From the NCBI RefSeq assembly GCF_907165215.1, contig NZ_CAJRAY010000083.1, positions 1 to 64,000 on the forward strand: a stretch of DNA of 64,000 bases, written 5' to 3'. Origin of the DNA: Thermobacillus xylanilyticus (GTDB lineage: Bacteria; Bacillota; Bacilli; Paenibacillales; Paenibacillaceae). Below, piece by piece: positions 43,580 through 53,160 of this stretch (position 1 is the stretch's first letter; each line of letters opens with the position of its first letter). The notes below the pieces were generated by a model that searched no databases, was not told where the DNA came from, and saw nothing but the letters and a program-made list of their open reading frames with translations. The translations under genes were made by a program, and so were the position numbers.

Positions 43580-45298
43580 ATGAAGACGAAGAAGAAAGTA
43601 TTTGGCTACGCCTCCGTCGTCCTGGCCATGCTGCTGGTGTTCACCGCCGCGTGCTCGTCATCCGGTTCTTCGGACAACAACGGCGGCAGCACATCGGGCA
43701 GCACGGCATCCGGCGGATCCGAGGAGGGCGGGTCGAGCAGCGCGCTGTCTTTCGAGCTGTGGCTTGGTTGGTCGGCGACGGTCAACAACGACAGCCTTGT
43801 GCAGAAGTATTGGAAGGAGCAGGAGCCGGGCGTTGAAGTGAAGCTGGAAGCGACGCAGGGCGACGCAATGACGGCGCTGAACCTGCGGCTCAACACCGGC
43901 GGCTTCAAGGACGCGGCCGTGTTCAGCCACAGCGACACGATCAAGAACGCGATGATTCGTTCGAATCTGATCATGCCGCTCGAGCAATACTTTGAAATGC
44001 CTGACAAATACCCGAATCTGGCCTCCATTCCGAAGCAATACCTGGATCGTCTCCGGGACCCGGACGGCCATATCTGGTCGATTCCGACCTGGTTCGACCA
44101 GAATCCGGACAACCCCTGGCCGGGCTGGGTATCGACGGCATGGATGGTGCGGACCGACGTCCTTGAACAAGTCGGCATGACCGTGGAAGACCTTTCGACG
44201 CTCGAAGGCGTGGAGCAATTCCTCGCGAAGGCGTCCGAGGTGAAGGACTCTTCCGGCAAGGCGCTCAATCCGCTCAGCTTCCTGATGGATCAGAACGACT
44301 CGGCGGGCTGGAACGACGAGAACGCGGTGCTCACCGCATTTGGTGTCACCACGGGCAGCGCCGGCGGCGTCATTCCGGTTGAGAAGAAAAACGGCGAGTT
44401 CGTCTTCCTCTATGACGACCCGCAATACAAGGCGGCTTACCAATGGATGAACAAGCTGTACCGTCAAAAGATGATCGATCCCGAAGTCGTCACGGACAAG
44501 AAGGAACGCTACAAGGAGAAGAACAAATCCGGGCGCAACGCCATGAACGTCGGAAGTTTCTGGAACATGGACCAATACATCTGGGAGACGCTTGACGGTC
44601 CGACGGAACCGGGCTGGTACTATGAACCAATCCCGTTCCCGAAGGTGGAAGGCGTGGATTCGATCGGGTACAACCAAATCGTCAACCCCTATCCGGGATA
44701 CGACGTGTACATCAGCAAGAACACGAAAAACCTCGAAGCGATCCTGACGTTCCTGGACTATACGCTGACGCCGAAGGCCGAATGGCAGCAAGTGGTCAAC
44801 GAAGGCCCGGCAGGCCTGTACTGGGACTGGGTCGACCAGCCGCTCGGCACCTGGAGATTCATCGACGCGGATTACGAAGCGAAGCGGAATTCGGGCGACC
44901 AAGCGCAGAAAGCGCAAGTTACGCCGGAACTGTACATGTTGTCTTCGTACAACAACGAGTGGTATCCTTGGTGGAACAACGAGGTGACCGTGGCCGGAGC
45001 CGCGAAAAACCAGGAATTCTCCAAGAAAATCGGCGCAATGGGCGCTGTCCGGACCGCTCACACCTACGACACCGTCAAGGCGAAGGAAGGCGGACTGTGG
45101 GAGAAATACGGGCTGGAGCTCGAGAACCTGCGCAAGGAATACCGCGCCAAGCTGATCATGGCCAAGGACGACGCGCAGTTCGAGGCGGCATGGCAGGAGT
45201 TCCGCGACGCGCTCGAGAAGCGGGCGCACTGGAGCGAACTCAAGCAGGAATGGCAGGAACAATACGACGCGATCGTTCAGACAAGCGGGGAATTCTGA
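43580..45298 (+). CDS. Extracellular sugar-binding lipoprotein (LplA-like)
   Basis: The 572-residue protein has a lipoprotein signal (FTAAC, Cys25), a Ser/Gly linker to about 55 and a large CUT1 binding fold (FELWLGWSATVNNDSLVQKY; GHIWSIPTWFDQNPDNPWPG). ATG 43580 follows AAGGGAGG. It should bind the oligosaccharide for the two preceding permeases. A strong hairpin follows before the kinase gene. Confidence 0.92.
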   Translation: MKTKKKVFGYASVVLAMLLVFTAACSSSGSSDNNGGSTSGSTASGGSEEGGSSSALSFELWLGWSATVNNDSLVQKYWKEQEPGVEVKLEATQGDAMTALNLRLNTGGFKDAAVFSHSDTIKNAMIRSNLIMPLEQYFEMPDKYPNLASIPKQYLDRLRDPDGHIWSIPTWFDQNPDNPWPGWVSTAWMVRTDVLEQVGMTVEDLSTLEGVEQFLAKASEVKDSSGKALNPLSFLMDQNDSAGWNDENAVLTAFGVTTGSAGGVIPVEKKNGEFVFLYDDPQYKAAYQWMNKLYRQKMIDPEVVTDKKERYKEKNKSGRNAMNVGSFWNMDQYIWETLDGPTEPGWYYEPIPFPKVEGVDSIGYNQIVNPYPGYDVYISKNTKNLEAILTFLDYTLTPKAEWQQVVNEGPAGLYWDWVDQPLGTWRFIDADYEAKRNSGDQAQKAQVTPELYMLSSYNNEWYPWWNNEVTVAGAAKNQEFSKKIGAMGAVRTAHTYDTVKAKEGGLWEKYGLELENLRKEYRAKLIMAKDDAQFEAAWQEFRDALEKRAHWSELKQEWQEQYDAIVQTSGEF

Positions 45299-45320
45299 GC
45301 GGCTGGAGCAATTCCGAACG

Positions 45321-45358
45321 GGGAGCCATCCCGGGAGGGATTGCTCCCTTTGCCGTTT
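45321..45358 (+). terminator. Hairpin after the binding protein gene (attenuator)
   Basis: GGGAGC-c-ATCCC with GGGAT-t-GCTCCC (45321-45348) is followed by TTTGCCGTTTT. It probably terminates in part, so the kinase and regulator genes are made at a lower level. Confidence 0.65.
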
Positions 45359-45389
45359 TATTCGCCCGCAAGAAGCGGGGGTTGGGGCG

Positions 45390-47195
45390 TTGCTGCTGCG
45401 GTTCATCGAGAAGGCGGCCATCCGCATTACGAGTTCCTTGAACCTGAGGGGAAAAATCTTGCTGCTCTACGGGGCCATCGTGCTCTTGCCGACTGTCATC
45501 CTGGGCGCCGTCGCCGGTTATTTCACCCTGGCAAGCGTGCGCAGCAACTACATGGTGACAATCCGGGAAGCGCTTCGCCAGACGGCGCAGAACATCGAGT
45601 TCCGCAAGCAGAGCTATGACGTGCTGACGATCCGGACGGCGACGGACGGCGAGCTGATTGCCCGGCTGTCCCGCGAATACGGGGATATGGCCGAACAATT
45701 GGACACCGTCACCTATGTCGACCGCTCCTTCATGGCGATGAGCAAATATTTGCCGGGGATAAGGGATTTCCGCATCTATCACATGAATCCGACGCTCGTG
45801 CAGGACGGCAGCCTGCTATGGAAGCCGGAAGAACGGCCGCTTGCCGGCATGCCGGAGTCGGAATGGTACCGGCAGACGCTCGCTTCGGACGAATCGCCCG
45901 CGTGGCGGAACGTGCCGGACAGCCCCGGCGAATTGGTGCTGACGCACAAAATATTGGCGAGGAACGGCCAGGCCATCGGCTTGGTGTTCATGAAACTGAG
46001 CTACGACACCGTCTTCGGCGAACTGCTCGAACATCCGTTCAACGGCGCGGGCGAGCTCTACATTATTGATGCGGAGAACCGGATCATCGCGGCCACGAAC
46101 CGCGGGATGATCGGCCGGATCGCCGAGTCGGCCCCGCTGCAGCAGGCGGCGGAAGGGGTGTCGGGCGAGACGGAGGGATGGAGCGGAGTCGAGGAGGGCG
46201 GCAGCCGCTATTTCTCGCAGCCGGCCGGTTCGGGCTGGAACGTGGCGGCCGTCATCCATATGGATCAGCTTGAGCGGCGGTCGCGGCACATCATGTACGG
46301 CATCGCCGGAGGCGTCGCGTTTTTCCTCCTGCTGTCGATGTTCATGGTGCTTACGGTGATGAAGAACATCGTGCTGCGCATCCGGAAAATCGGCAACCGG
46401 ATGAACGACGTCGCGCAGGGCGAGTTCGATGTCACCGTCCACAGCCGCGGCGACGACGAGCTCGGCGAGCTGGAGCTGCTCTTCAACTCCATGTCGGGCA
46501 AGCTCGGCAAACTCGTGCACGACATGGCCAGGGTGAAGCTGAAGGAGCGGGAGCAGTCGTTCCGGGCGCTGCAGGCGCAGATCAATCCGCATTTCATCTA
46601 CAATTCGCTGAGCCTGATCCGGTGGCGGGCGATGGATCTCGGCGACGACATGCAGATCCGCACGATCGACGCGCTCACGACCTTTTACCGGCTGGCGCTC
46701 GACAATACGATCAATGTGACGCGGATCGAGACGGAGCTTCAGCACGTCAGGGCGTACCTGGAGATCCAGCAGCTCCGCTATCCGGACATGGTGCGCATCG
46801 AGTGGGACATCGACCCGGATGTCAGCGCTTACTATACGATCAAGCTGCTCTTGCAGCCGATCGTCGAGAACTGCTACGTGCACGGCGAGATCACGAAGAA
46901 GCCGGGCGCGTACATCCGGATCGCGGCGAAGCGGACGGACGGCCGCATCCGGTTCGAGGTCGAGGACAACGGCAAGGGCATTCCGCCGGAGACGGCGCTT
47001 CTGCTCATGCGCGGCGAACGGACCGGCACGGGGAACGGGTTCGGCACGACCAACATCCGCGAGCGGCTGCGGCTCTACTTCGGCAGCGGGAGCGAGTTTG
47101 CGATCGACAGCCGCGTAGGCGAAGGCACGCGCGTAACGATTACCATTCCGGCATGCCTCGAGCGGCCGGAGATTCGAAGGGAGGAAGAAGCGTGA
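45390..47195 (+). CDS. Sensor histidine kinase, YesM type
   Basis: The 601-residue kinase has helix 1 near 24-46, an extracellular sensor of about 250 residues, helix 2 near 300-320, HAMP, AQINPHFIYNSL with His401 and a GHKL ATPase end (DNGKGIPP). The start is TTG 45390 after GCGGGGG; no ATG or GTG is nearby. It overlaps the regulator gene by 4 bp and follows the importer, so it likely senses the same sugar. Confidence 0.9.
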   Translation: MLLRFIEKAAIRITSSLNLRGKILLLYGAIVLLPTVILGAVAGYFTLASVRSNYMVTIREALRQTAQNIEFRKQSYDVLTIRTATDGELIARLSREYGDMAEQLDTVTYVDRSFMAMSKYLPGIRDFRIYHMNPTLVQDGSLLWKPEERPLAGMPESEWYRQTLASDESPAWRNVPDSPGELVLTHKILARNGQAIGLVFMKLSYDTVFGELLEHPFNGAGELYIIDAENRIIAATNRGMIGRIAESAPLQQAAEGVSGETEGWSGVEEGGSRYFSQPAGSGWNVAAVIHMDQLERRSRHIMYGIAGGVAFFLLLSMFMVLTVMKNIVLRIRKIGNRMNDVAQGEFDVTVHSRGDDELGELELLFNSMSGKLGKLVHDMARVKLKEREQSFRALQAQINPHFIYNSLSLIRWRAMDLGDDMQIRTIDALTTFYRLALDNTINVTRIETELQHVRAYLEIQQLRYPDMVRIEWDIDPDVSAYYTIKLLLQPIVENCYVHGEITKKPGAYIRIAAKRTDGRIRFEVEDNGKGIPPETALLLMRGERTGTGNGFGTTNIRERLRLYFGSGSEFAIDSRVGEGTRVTITIPACLERPEIRREEEA

Positions 47196-48793
47196 TTCAG
47201 GCGCTTATCGTGGACGACGAACCGATGCACCTGCAAGGGCTGGCGCGGCACGTCCGTTGGGAATCGCTCGGCTATGCCAGGCCGCTGACGGCGCTGTCCG
47301 GCGAGGAGGCGCTCGCGCTCATGCGCGAACATGCCGTCGATGTCCTGGTGACGGACGTCTCGATGCCCGGCATGAACGGCATCGAACTCGCCGCCCGCGC
47401 CAAGGAGATCCACCCGGGCATCCAGGTGCTGATGATCAGCGGCTACAACGAGTTCGAGTTCGTGCAGGAAGCGATTCATGTGGGCGCGCAGGGCTATGTG
47501 CTGAAGCCGATCAAGGTGGAAGAGGTGGAAAGCAAGCTCGCCGCTTTCCGGACGGCGCTGGAGAAGCTGCGCCTCATCGAGGCGGAGACCCGGGCGCTGC
47601 GGGAGAAGGTGTCCGGCAGTCTCGACGCGGTGAAGGACCGGTTCGCCCATGAGCTGATCGCGGGCGCGGCCGACGAGGGGATGATGGCGTCCTGGAAGAT
47701 GCTGCTCGATCTGCCGGAGCTCAGGACGGGCGTCCGGATCGTCGTCTTCGGTTATGACCGTTTCATGGACGGGGGACCGGACGCCGGCAGCCGGGTCATG
47801 CGCGGCGCCGCGTTCTTCAAGGTCGTCGGCGTGGGCTTGTCCGATCTTCCCTCGGTCATCGCGGCCAAAGTCTGGCCGGAGGAAGTCATCGCGATCCACC
47901 CGAACCCGACGGCCGGCGAGAATGCGAAGATGGAGAAACAGATCGGGTTCATTCAGGGAATCATGGAAGAGCAATACGGCTCGACGGTGACGGTCGGGAT
48001 CAGCAACGTTTACGGTGACTGGCGCGATGTGCAGCTTGCCTACAAAAGGGTCAAGTTCATGATGGCGCGCGCCCGGCTGATCGCCGGCGGGCAAGTGCTG
48101 CACGAAGACCGGCTGGACGAGCCGGATTTCCAGGATTACCGCGTGCGGGAAGAGTTCATTCCCGCGATCGTGCGCATGCTCGAAGAGTCGGACGACGCGG
48201 CCAAGGCCGTGGAATATGCGGGCAACGTCATCGACATGCTGCAGCTCGATCATTCCGTCTCGTATCTCCGGGCGTTCGCGCTCGGTCTGGTCAGCGAGCT
48301 GGCGCGCAAGCCGGGGCGGCAGGAGGCGGGCGAAGACGAATCGCATGTCGGGGTGATGCAACGGCTGCTCGACTGCGGCCATGCCGCGCTGATCCGCGAG
48401 GAAGTGCTCGGGTTCATGTCCCGCTACGCCGCCGCCCGGCGGGACGAGCGGAACCGGCGGCAGCATCATCTGATCCGGCGCGTCCTCGAATACATCGCGT
48501 CGCACCTCCACGAGAACGTCACGGCCAAGCAGCTGGCGGAGCAGCACAACATCAATGCAAGCTATCTCAGCGTGCTGTTCAAGAAAGAGACCGGCAAGAC
48601 GATCTCGGAATGCATCCAGGAGATGCGCATCAACCGGGCGATCGAGCTGCTGCAGGACCCCGCGGTGCGGGTCTATGAAGTGGCGGAGCGGGTGGGCTTC
48701 CAGACGCCGGCGTATTTCTCCTACCTGTTCAAAAAAATCACCGGCCGGACGCCGCAGGAATACCGCGATTACTACTACGATTCACAGGGTTAG
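47192..48793 (+). CDS. Response regulator, YesN type
   Basis: The 533-residue protein has a receiver domain (Asp55 in VTDVSMPG, Lys in VLKPIK), a long middle region of about 280 residues and an AraC C-terminus (AKQLAEQHNINASYLSVLF, VAERVGFQTPAYFSYLFKKI, GRTPQEYR). The GTG at 47192 follows AAGGGAGGAAG and overlaps the kinase stop. It ends 8 bp from the convergent GntR-type gene. Confidence 0.92.
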   Translation: MIQALIVDDEPMHLQGLARHVRWESLGYARPLTALSGEEALALMREHAVDVLVTDVSMPGMNGIELAARAKEIHPGIQVLMISGYNEFEFVQEAIHVGAQGYVLKPIKVEEVESKLAAFRTALEKLRLIEAETRALREKVSGSLDAVKDRFAHELIAGAADEGMMASWKMLLDLPELRTGVRIVVFGYDRFMDGGPDAGSRVMRGAAFFKVVGVGLSDLPSVIAAKVWPEEVIAIHPNPTAGENAKMEKQIGFIQGIMEEQYGSTVTVGISNVYGDWRDVQLAYKRVKFMMARARLIAGGQVLHEDRLDEPDFQDYRVREEFIPAIVRMLEESDDAAKAVEYAGNVIDMLQLDHSVSYLRAFALGLVSELARKPGRQEAGEDESHVGVMQRLLDCGHAALIREEVLGFMSRYAAARRDERNRRQHHLIRRVLEYIASHLHENVTAKQLAEQHNINASYLSVLFKKETGKTISECIQEMRINRAIELLQDPAVRVYEVAERVGFQTPAYFSYLFKKITGRTPQEYRDYYYDSQG

Positions 48794-48801
48794 CGCCGGC
48801 G

Positions 48802-49890
48802 TCACAACCCCTCGGGCGTCGGATAGCCGACATCCGCCACGAACTTGACCGGCACCGTCTCGCGGCGCGGGACGTACGTGCCTTCCATCTGCTCGATGAT
48901 GAGCTCGACGGCTTTGTCCGCGATGGTGTCGATGTCCTGCTGGATATACGGCACGAAAGGGAGCTTCGGATCGTCGAACGAGACGAGCGCCACGTCCTGC
49001 GGCACTCGCCGGCCCATTTCGCCCAGGGCGGCATACGCGAGGCGGGCGAGCACGGTGTCGACGGCGAACACCGCCGTCACATGCGGGTTGGCCTTGAAGA
49101 AGGCGGCGATCTGCTGCTTCACCCGTTCGTCGTCCGCGCGCGATGTCCGTTTCAGGTAAAGCCAATATTTTTTGTCGATCGGCAGCTGCCGGTCCAGGAA
49201 CGCGCGCTCGAAGCCGAGGGCGCGTTCGTGCGTATTGGAGTTCCGGCTCTCCTGGTTCAGCAGCGCAATATGTTCATGTCCCTGGCGGAACAGATAGTCC
49301 ATCGCTTCCAACGTGCCCTGAATGTTCTCCGACGTCACGCTGCTGTTCGTAATGTTCGGCAAATACCGGTCGACGAGCACGTGCGGCGTTTTGTCCAGGC
49401 TCAGCTTCAAAATCTCCTCGTTGTAGTGCTCCTCCATAACGGGGAAAATGACGAAGCCGCGGACGCCGAACAGCTGGAACATCCGGATCGCCTCGATCTC
49501 CTTCTCCATCTTGTCCTCCGTCACCCGGATGAGCGTCTGGTAGCCGCGCTCATGCAGCCGGGATTGCAGCCGGAAGAACAGCAGGCTCTCGACGGGCATG
49601 GTGATGGACGGGAAAATGATGCCGACGATGCCCTTGAACCCGGAATGGATCGAGTGCAGGATGTCCGTGCCGTTCCTCCCCGCCACGAACGTTCCCTTCC
49701 CCTTGATGCGCACGACCAGATTTTCGTCGCTCATGACGGCCAGCGCCTGCTTCGACGTGATCTGGCTGACGTTGAAATATTGGGCCAGCTCCTTCTCGGA
49801 CGGCACCCGGTCGCCCGGACGCAGTTTGCCGGACAAGATTTGCTCACGCAGATGATTGGCGATCTGCTGGTAGAGCGGAACTGATTTCAT
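48802..49890 (-). CDS. GntR-LacI hybrid repressor (AraR-like layout)
   Basis: The 362-residue protein has a GntR winged helix (LYQQIANHLREQILSGKLRP, VPSEKELAQYFNVSQITSKQ, GKGTFVAG) and a LacI-type sugar-binding C-terminus (VGIIFPSI, RGFVIFPV, HVLVDRYLPN, VALVSFDD). The layout and length match AraR of Bacillus subtilis, but the ligand is not known. ATG 49890 lies 12 nt after GGAGG. It is divergent from the GH2 gene. ATATACTA half-sites lie near its own start and upstream of GH2. Confidence 0.9.
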   Translation of the reverse strand: MKSVPLYQQIANHLREQILSGKLRPGDRVPSEKELAQYFNVSQITSKQALAVMSDENLVVRIKGKGTFVAGRNGTDILHSIHSGFKGIVGIIFPSITMPVESLLFFRLQSRLHERGYQTLIRVTEDKMEKEIEAIRMFQLFGVRGFVIFPVMEEHYNEEILKLSLDKTPHVLVDRYLPNITNSSVTSENIQGTLEAMDYLFRQGHEHIALLNQESRNSNTHERALGFERAFLDRQLPIDKKYWLYLKRTSRADDERVKQQIAAFFKANPHVTAVFAVDTVLARLAYAALGEMGRRVPQDVALVSFDDPKLPFVPYIQQDIDTIADKAVELIIEQMEGTYVPRRETVPVKFVADVGYPTPEGL

Positions 49891-49912
49891 CCCACGGCGC
49901 AACCTCCGAAAA

Positions 49913-49949
49913 ATATACTAAGCAACAAAATCGTTCATCCCTCATTATA
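49913..49949 (-). promoter_or_regulatory. Own promoter -10 and operator half-site of the GntR-LacI repressor gene
   Basis: TATAAT on the minus strand (49949-49944) is a good -10; the -35 is poor. ATATACTA at 49913-49920 lies between it and the gene and matches one half of the palindrome at 50000-50019, a place suited to autoregulation. Confidence 0.45.
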
Positions 49950-49999
49950 CCTGCAACCGCTTGTACGGAATAGCGAAGAAGATCAGAATCCGAGCCAAA

Positions 50000-50019
50000 A
50001 TATACTAAGGATAGTATAT
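50000..50019. promoter_or_regulatory. Palindromic operator upstream of the GH2 gene
   Basis: ATATACTA-AGGA-TAGTATAT has perfect 8-bp arms. TATACT inside it could be a -10. It is the only such full palindrome in the 448-bp stretch 49891-50338, which otherwise holds no gene I can support. The GntR-LacI repressor encoded next door is the likely binder. Confidence 0.65.
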
Positions 50020-50338
50020 GAATTATGCGCCCGGACCGCTATCATGGCAATAGAGTAAACGCATACAGGACCGGGGGTGGTGGCCGACTTCGCGGGCGTT
50101 CTTGCAAGTTTGGGCCAGGGCATGAAGGACAATGGAGGAGGGACAGCTATTACACTCCGGCCAGGCGCTCGATTTGTCGGAGGGAGCGGGGCATGACGGC
50201 GCGAACATCCGGCAATGGCCGGACAACGGGCTCGATCCGCAGCGGTGGCAGTTCACGGCGCCTTGACGGCCTGCCGATGCGGAGAGACAATACCAACAGA
50301 CAGACCAACAGACAAATCATGACAAAGGAGATTCATGA

Positions 50339-52105
50339 ATGGCAGAACATAAATATATCAAGGACTACCCGAGACCGCAGTTTGTACGCGAGCCATGGAT
50401 GAATCTCAATGGCGAATGGGATTTCCGCTTTGATGACGACGGAGTCGGCGAGCGGGAGAATTGGCCGCGGGAACTCAAGGCTGACCGGAAGATCACGGTG
50501 CCGTTCACCTATGAGACGAAGGCCAGCGGCATCGGCGACGAAACGTTCCACCCTGTCGTCTGGTACCAGCGGATGATCGCCATCCCGCAGGAGTACCGCG
50601 GAAAGCGGGCGATCCTGCACTTCCAGGCGGTGGACTATCTGGCCAAAGTGTGGGTGAACGGACACTATGTCGGGATGCATGAGGGAGGCTACGCGGCCTT
50701 CTCTTTTGACATCACGCCTTACTTAAGCGAAAGCGGCGACAACCGGCTGGTCGTCAAGGTGACGGACAGCCCGTCCACCGTGCAGCCCCGGGGCAAGCAG
50801 CGCTGGATCAAGGACAACTTCGGCTGCTGGTATGTGCAGACGACCGGCATCTGGCAGACGGTCTGGATGGAGTTCGTGGAACCGGACCATATCCGGTCGG
50901 TGAAGATTACGCCGAAGTTTGACGAGGAGTCCGTGCGCTTCGACTTCGTCCTTCCGGATTCGACCGCAGGCTCCGGCAGAGACTTGCAGCTCGTCACCGG
51001 CGTCTACTTCGAAGGCAAGCGCATCCGCGAGACCCGGATGTCCGTCGAACGCGCGCGGTTCGGGCTTGAGCTCGACCTGCGCAGCGAAGCGGCCGGCGAA
51101 TGGGAGATCAAGCCGTGGCATCCGAACCATCCGAACCTGTACGACGCAGAGTTTGTGCTGCTCTCGGACGGCCGGGAGGTGGACCGCGTCCATTCCTATT
51201 TCGGCATGCGGAAAATCTCCATCGAGAACGGCAGGATCCTGCTGAACAACGCGCCGATCTACCAGCGGCTGCTGCTCGACCAGGGCTACTGGCCCGACAC
51301 GCACCTGACCCCGCCGTCGGAGGAGGCGATTCTCGAAGACATCGAATATACGCTTCGCATGGGCTTCAACGGCGTGCGGAAGCACCAGAAGATCGAGGAT
51401 GCCCGCTATCTCTACTGGTGCGACCGCAAAGGGCTGCTCGTCTGGTCCGAGATGGGCGCGGCCTACGAGTTCCACGACGAGGCGGTGGACCGCTTCACGC
51501 GCGAATGGCTCGACCTGGTCCGGCAATTTTACAATCATCCGTGCATCGTCACCTGGGTGCCGTTCAACGAGTCATGGGGCATTCCGCAAATCTTCACCGA
51601 CCGGAAGCAGCAGCATTTTACCGAGTCGATCTATCATCTGACCAAGGCGATCGATCCGTACCGCCCGGTCGTGGTGAACGACGGCTGGGAGCACACCGTG
51701 TCGGACATCCTCACGCTGCATGACTACGATGAGGACGGCGCACGTTTTCTGGAGCGATATGCGAATCGGGACGAGATTCTGGGCAACCGGATGCCGTTCA
51801 ACAACGGCAAATACGCCTTCGCGCGGGGTTACGAATACCGCGGCCAGCCGATCATCATCAGCGAGTACGGCGGCATCGCCTTCACGACGGACAGCGGCTG
51901 GGGCTACGGTAACCACGTCAAGAACGAGGAGGAGTTCATCGAGCGCTATCGCAAGATAACGAACGCGATCAAGGCCACGCCGTACATCTGCGGCTATTGC
52001 TACACGCAGTTGACGGACGTGCAGCAGGAGACGAACGGGCTGCTGACCGAAGGCCGCAAGCCGAAGGTCGATCCGGACAAGATCCGCGCCATCAATCTGG
52101 CTTGA
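50339..52105 (+). CDS. Glycoside hydrolase family 2 enzyme
   Basis: The 588-residue enzyme has the GH2 order: sugar-binding jelly roll (LNGEWDFRFDDDG to LRVVKV-like strands, about 10-180), an immunoglobulin-like domain (about 185-280) and a TIM barrel with acid/base Glu411 in PFNESWG and nucleophile Glu509 in ISEYGG. No signal peptide. It is shorter than LacZ and nearer to beta-glucuronidase or small beta-galactosidases; specificity cannot be read from the sequence. ATG 50339 follows AAAGGAGA. Control by the divergent GntR-LacI repressor is likely. Confidence 0.92.
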   Translation: MAEHKYIKDYPRPQFVREPWMNLNGEWDFRFDDDGVGERENWPRELKADRKITVPFTYETKASGIGDETFHPVVWYQRMIAIPQEYRGKRAILHFQAVDYLAKVWVNGHYVGMHEGGYAAFSFDITPYLSESGDNRLVVKVTDSPSTVQPRGKQRWIKDNFGCWYVQTTGIWQTVWMEFVEPDHIRSVKITPKFDEESVRFDFVLPDSTAGSGRDLQLVTGVYFEGKRIRETRMSVERARFGLELDLRSEAAGEWEIKPWHPNHPNLYDAEFVLLSDGREVDRVHSYFGMRKISIENGRILLNNAPIYQRLLLDQGYWPDTHLTPPSEEAILEDIEYTLRMGFNGVRKHQKIEDARYLYWCDRKGLLVWSEMGAAYEFHDEAVDRFTREWLDLVRQFYNHPCIVTWVPFNESWGIPQIFTDRKQQHFTESIYHLTKAIDPYRPVVVNDGWEHTVSDILTLHDYDEDGARFLERYANRDEILGNRMPFNNGKYAFARGYEYRGQPIIISEYGGIAFTTDSGWGYGNHVKNEEEFIERYRKITNAIKATPYICGYCYTQLTDVQQETNGLLTEGRKPKVDPDKIRAINLA

Positions 52106-52445
52106 ATGTGTTGACTGTCGACAAACCTTGTCGGCAGTCATTTTTATAGATGCTGATGCCGACGCGATCAATGTGTTCGATGAGGTTTTGGCGGGACAGC
52201 GAATGATAGTCCACGACATCCACCTTGTAGGGGATGGGAAGTTCCTCGTTCAACCACGCTTGCAAATTCAGGGCCACATCGGGCAACGGCCGGTCGCCTT
52301 TGATGGCCAGGTCAATGTCGCTGCCCTTCTTGTAAGTTCCTTTGGCTCTGCTGCCAAACAGAACCACTTCGCGAATCTGCGGATACTTGCTGAAGGATTC
52401 CAACATCAGCCGAAAAGACTCCGGCGATACGCCATAGGTGTTCAT
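52092..52445 (-). CDS. MNT-type nucleotidyltransferase (antitoxin)
   Basis: The 117-residue protein has the minimal nucleotidyltransferase motif GSRAKG then SDIDLAI (Gly31-Ser32, Asp43, Asp45). In HEPN/MNT pairs this enzyme adds AMP to a tyrosine of the HEPN toxin and blocks it. Its start overlaps the HEPN stop by 4 bp. Its 3' end reads through the GH2 terminator and overlaps the GH2 stop by 14 bp. Confidence 0.9.
   Translation of the reverse strand: MNTYGVSPESFRLMLESFSKYPQIREVVLFGSRAKGTYKKGSDIDLAIKGDRPLPDVALNLQAWLNEELPIPYKVDVVDYHSLSRQNLIEHIDRVGISIYKNDCRQGLSTVNTFKPD
52112..52145 (+). terminator. Intrinsic terminator after the GH2 gene
   Basis: TGACTG-t-CGACA with TTGTCG-g-CAGTCA is followed by five T residues. 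It lies within the 3' end of the convergent nucleotidyltransferase gene. Confidence 0.85.
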
Positions 52446-52837
52446 CGATCCATCCCCAGCCGGCCGTGCACTTGTTTCAAAGCAGCTGTAAAGCGGTCAC
52501 GAATGAGCCCAAATGCCAATTCCGCCATGCTCTCATCGTAGGTGTGCGCCATTACATTCCGCTTTTGCAACATATCCAGCCAGAGTTCACCGTCTTCGAT
52601 CAGGCCATACCGGAACGCCTCTTTGATGACATCCCGCGGGAACTTGGCATCGATGCCGCGTTCTTCCATGTAATCTTTCAATGTTTTCCAGGCGAGTTCA
52701 AAAGTAAATTGATAGTATTGAATTGCACCGGCTCTCTCCAGCTCGGACAAATGCTCTGCAGTCAACGCTTGCACGAGCTTGTCCAGTGCTTTGTCAAAAT
52801 TTTCGTATCTTTGCTTCCACCGGATATCGGCAGACAT
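52442..52837 (-). CDS. HEPN domain protein, HI0074 family (toxin)
   Basis: The 131-residue helical protein matches the HI0074-type HEPN family (YYQFTFELAWKTLKDYMEER) and has the RNase motif R-x4-H followed by xY: Arg93, His98, Tyr100 in KRNVMAHTYDE. The tyrosine is the place modified by MNT partners in studied systems. ATG 52837 is preceded by GGGG; an ATG at 52852 has no site. Together with the MNT gene it is a complete toxin-antitoxin pair. Confidence 0.88.
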   Translation of the reverse strand: MSADIRWKQRYENFDKALDKLVQALTAEHLSELERAGAIQYYQFTFELAWKTLKDYMEERGIDAKFPRDVIKEAFRYGLIEDGELWLDMLQKRNVMAHTYDESMAELAFGLIRDRFTAALKQVHGRLGMDR

Positions 52838-53160
52838 TGCGGATCGCCCCATTCATATAGGTTCCAACACGATTATAGCATGAAGGCCATGATAACTTGC
52901 ACGGCCGGAAAAAGTCGATCACCCTCGAAGCGTGCTGTTTGTTCAAAATTTTGTTTTGTCCATCGCGTTCCCTCGCCAGCGGGCGGTTTTTCATCCCATG
53001 CTTCGCTTCGCTTGCTCGAGCAATCGGGCGACGTAGAGAGCGGCTGTCTGTACGGAGAGGCGTAAGAAGCGCTATACGACTCGTTCGGGGAGATGGAACT
53101 TGCGGTTCTGTGCAAGATCGTCTTCCGTGAAGCATTGCGCGGCGGGACGGCGGATTTATG

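Noticed and set aside
53040-53135. Possible group II intron or IS tail on the plus strand
   Set aside because: A few bases (GCGGTTCTGTG) recall intron or element ends, but there is no reverse transcriptase, domain V or repeat boundary to support it.
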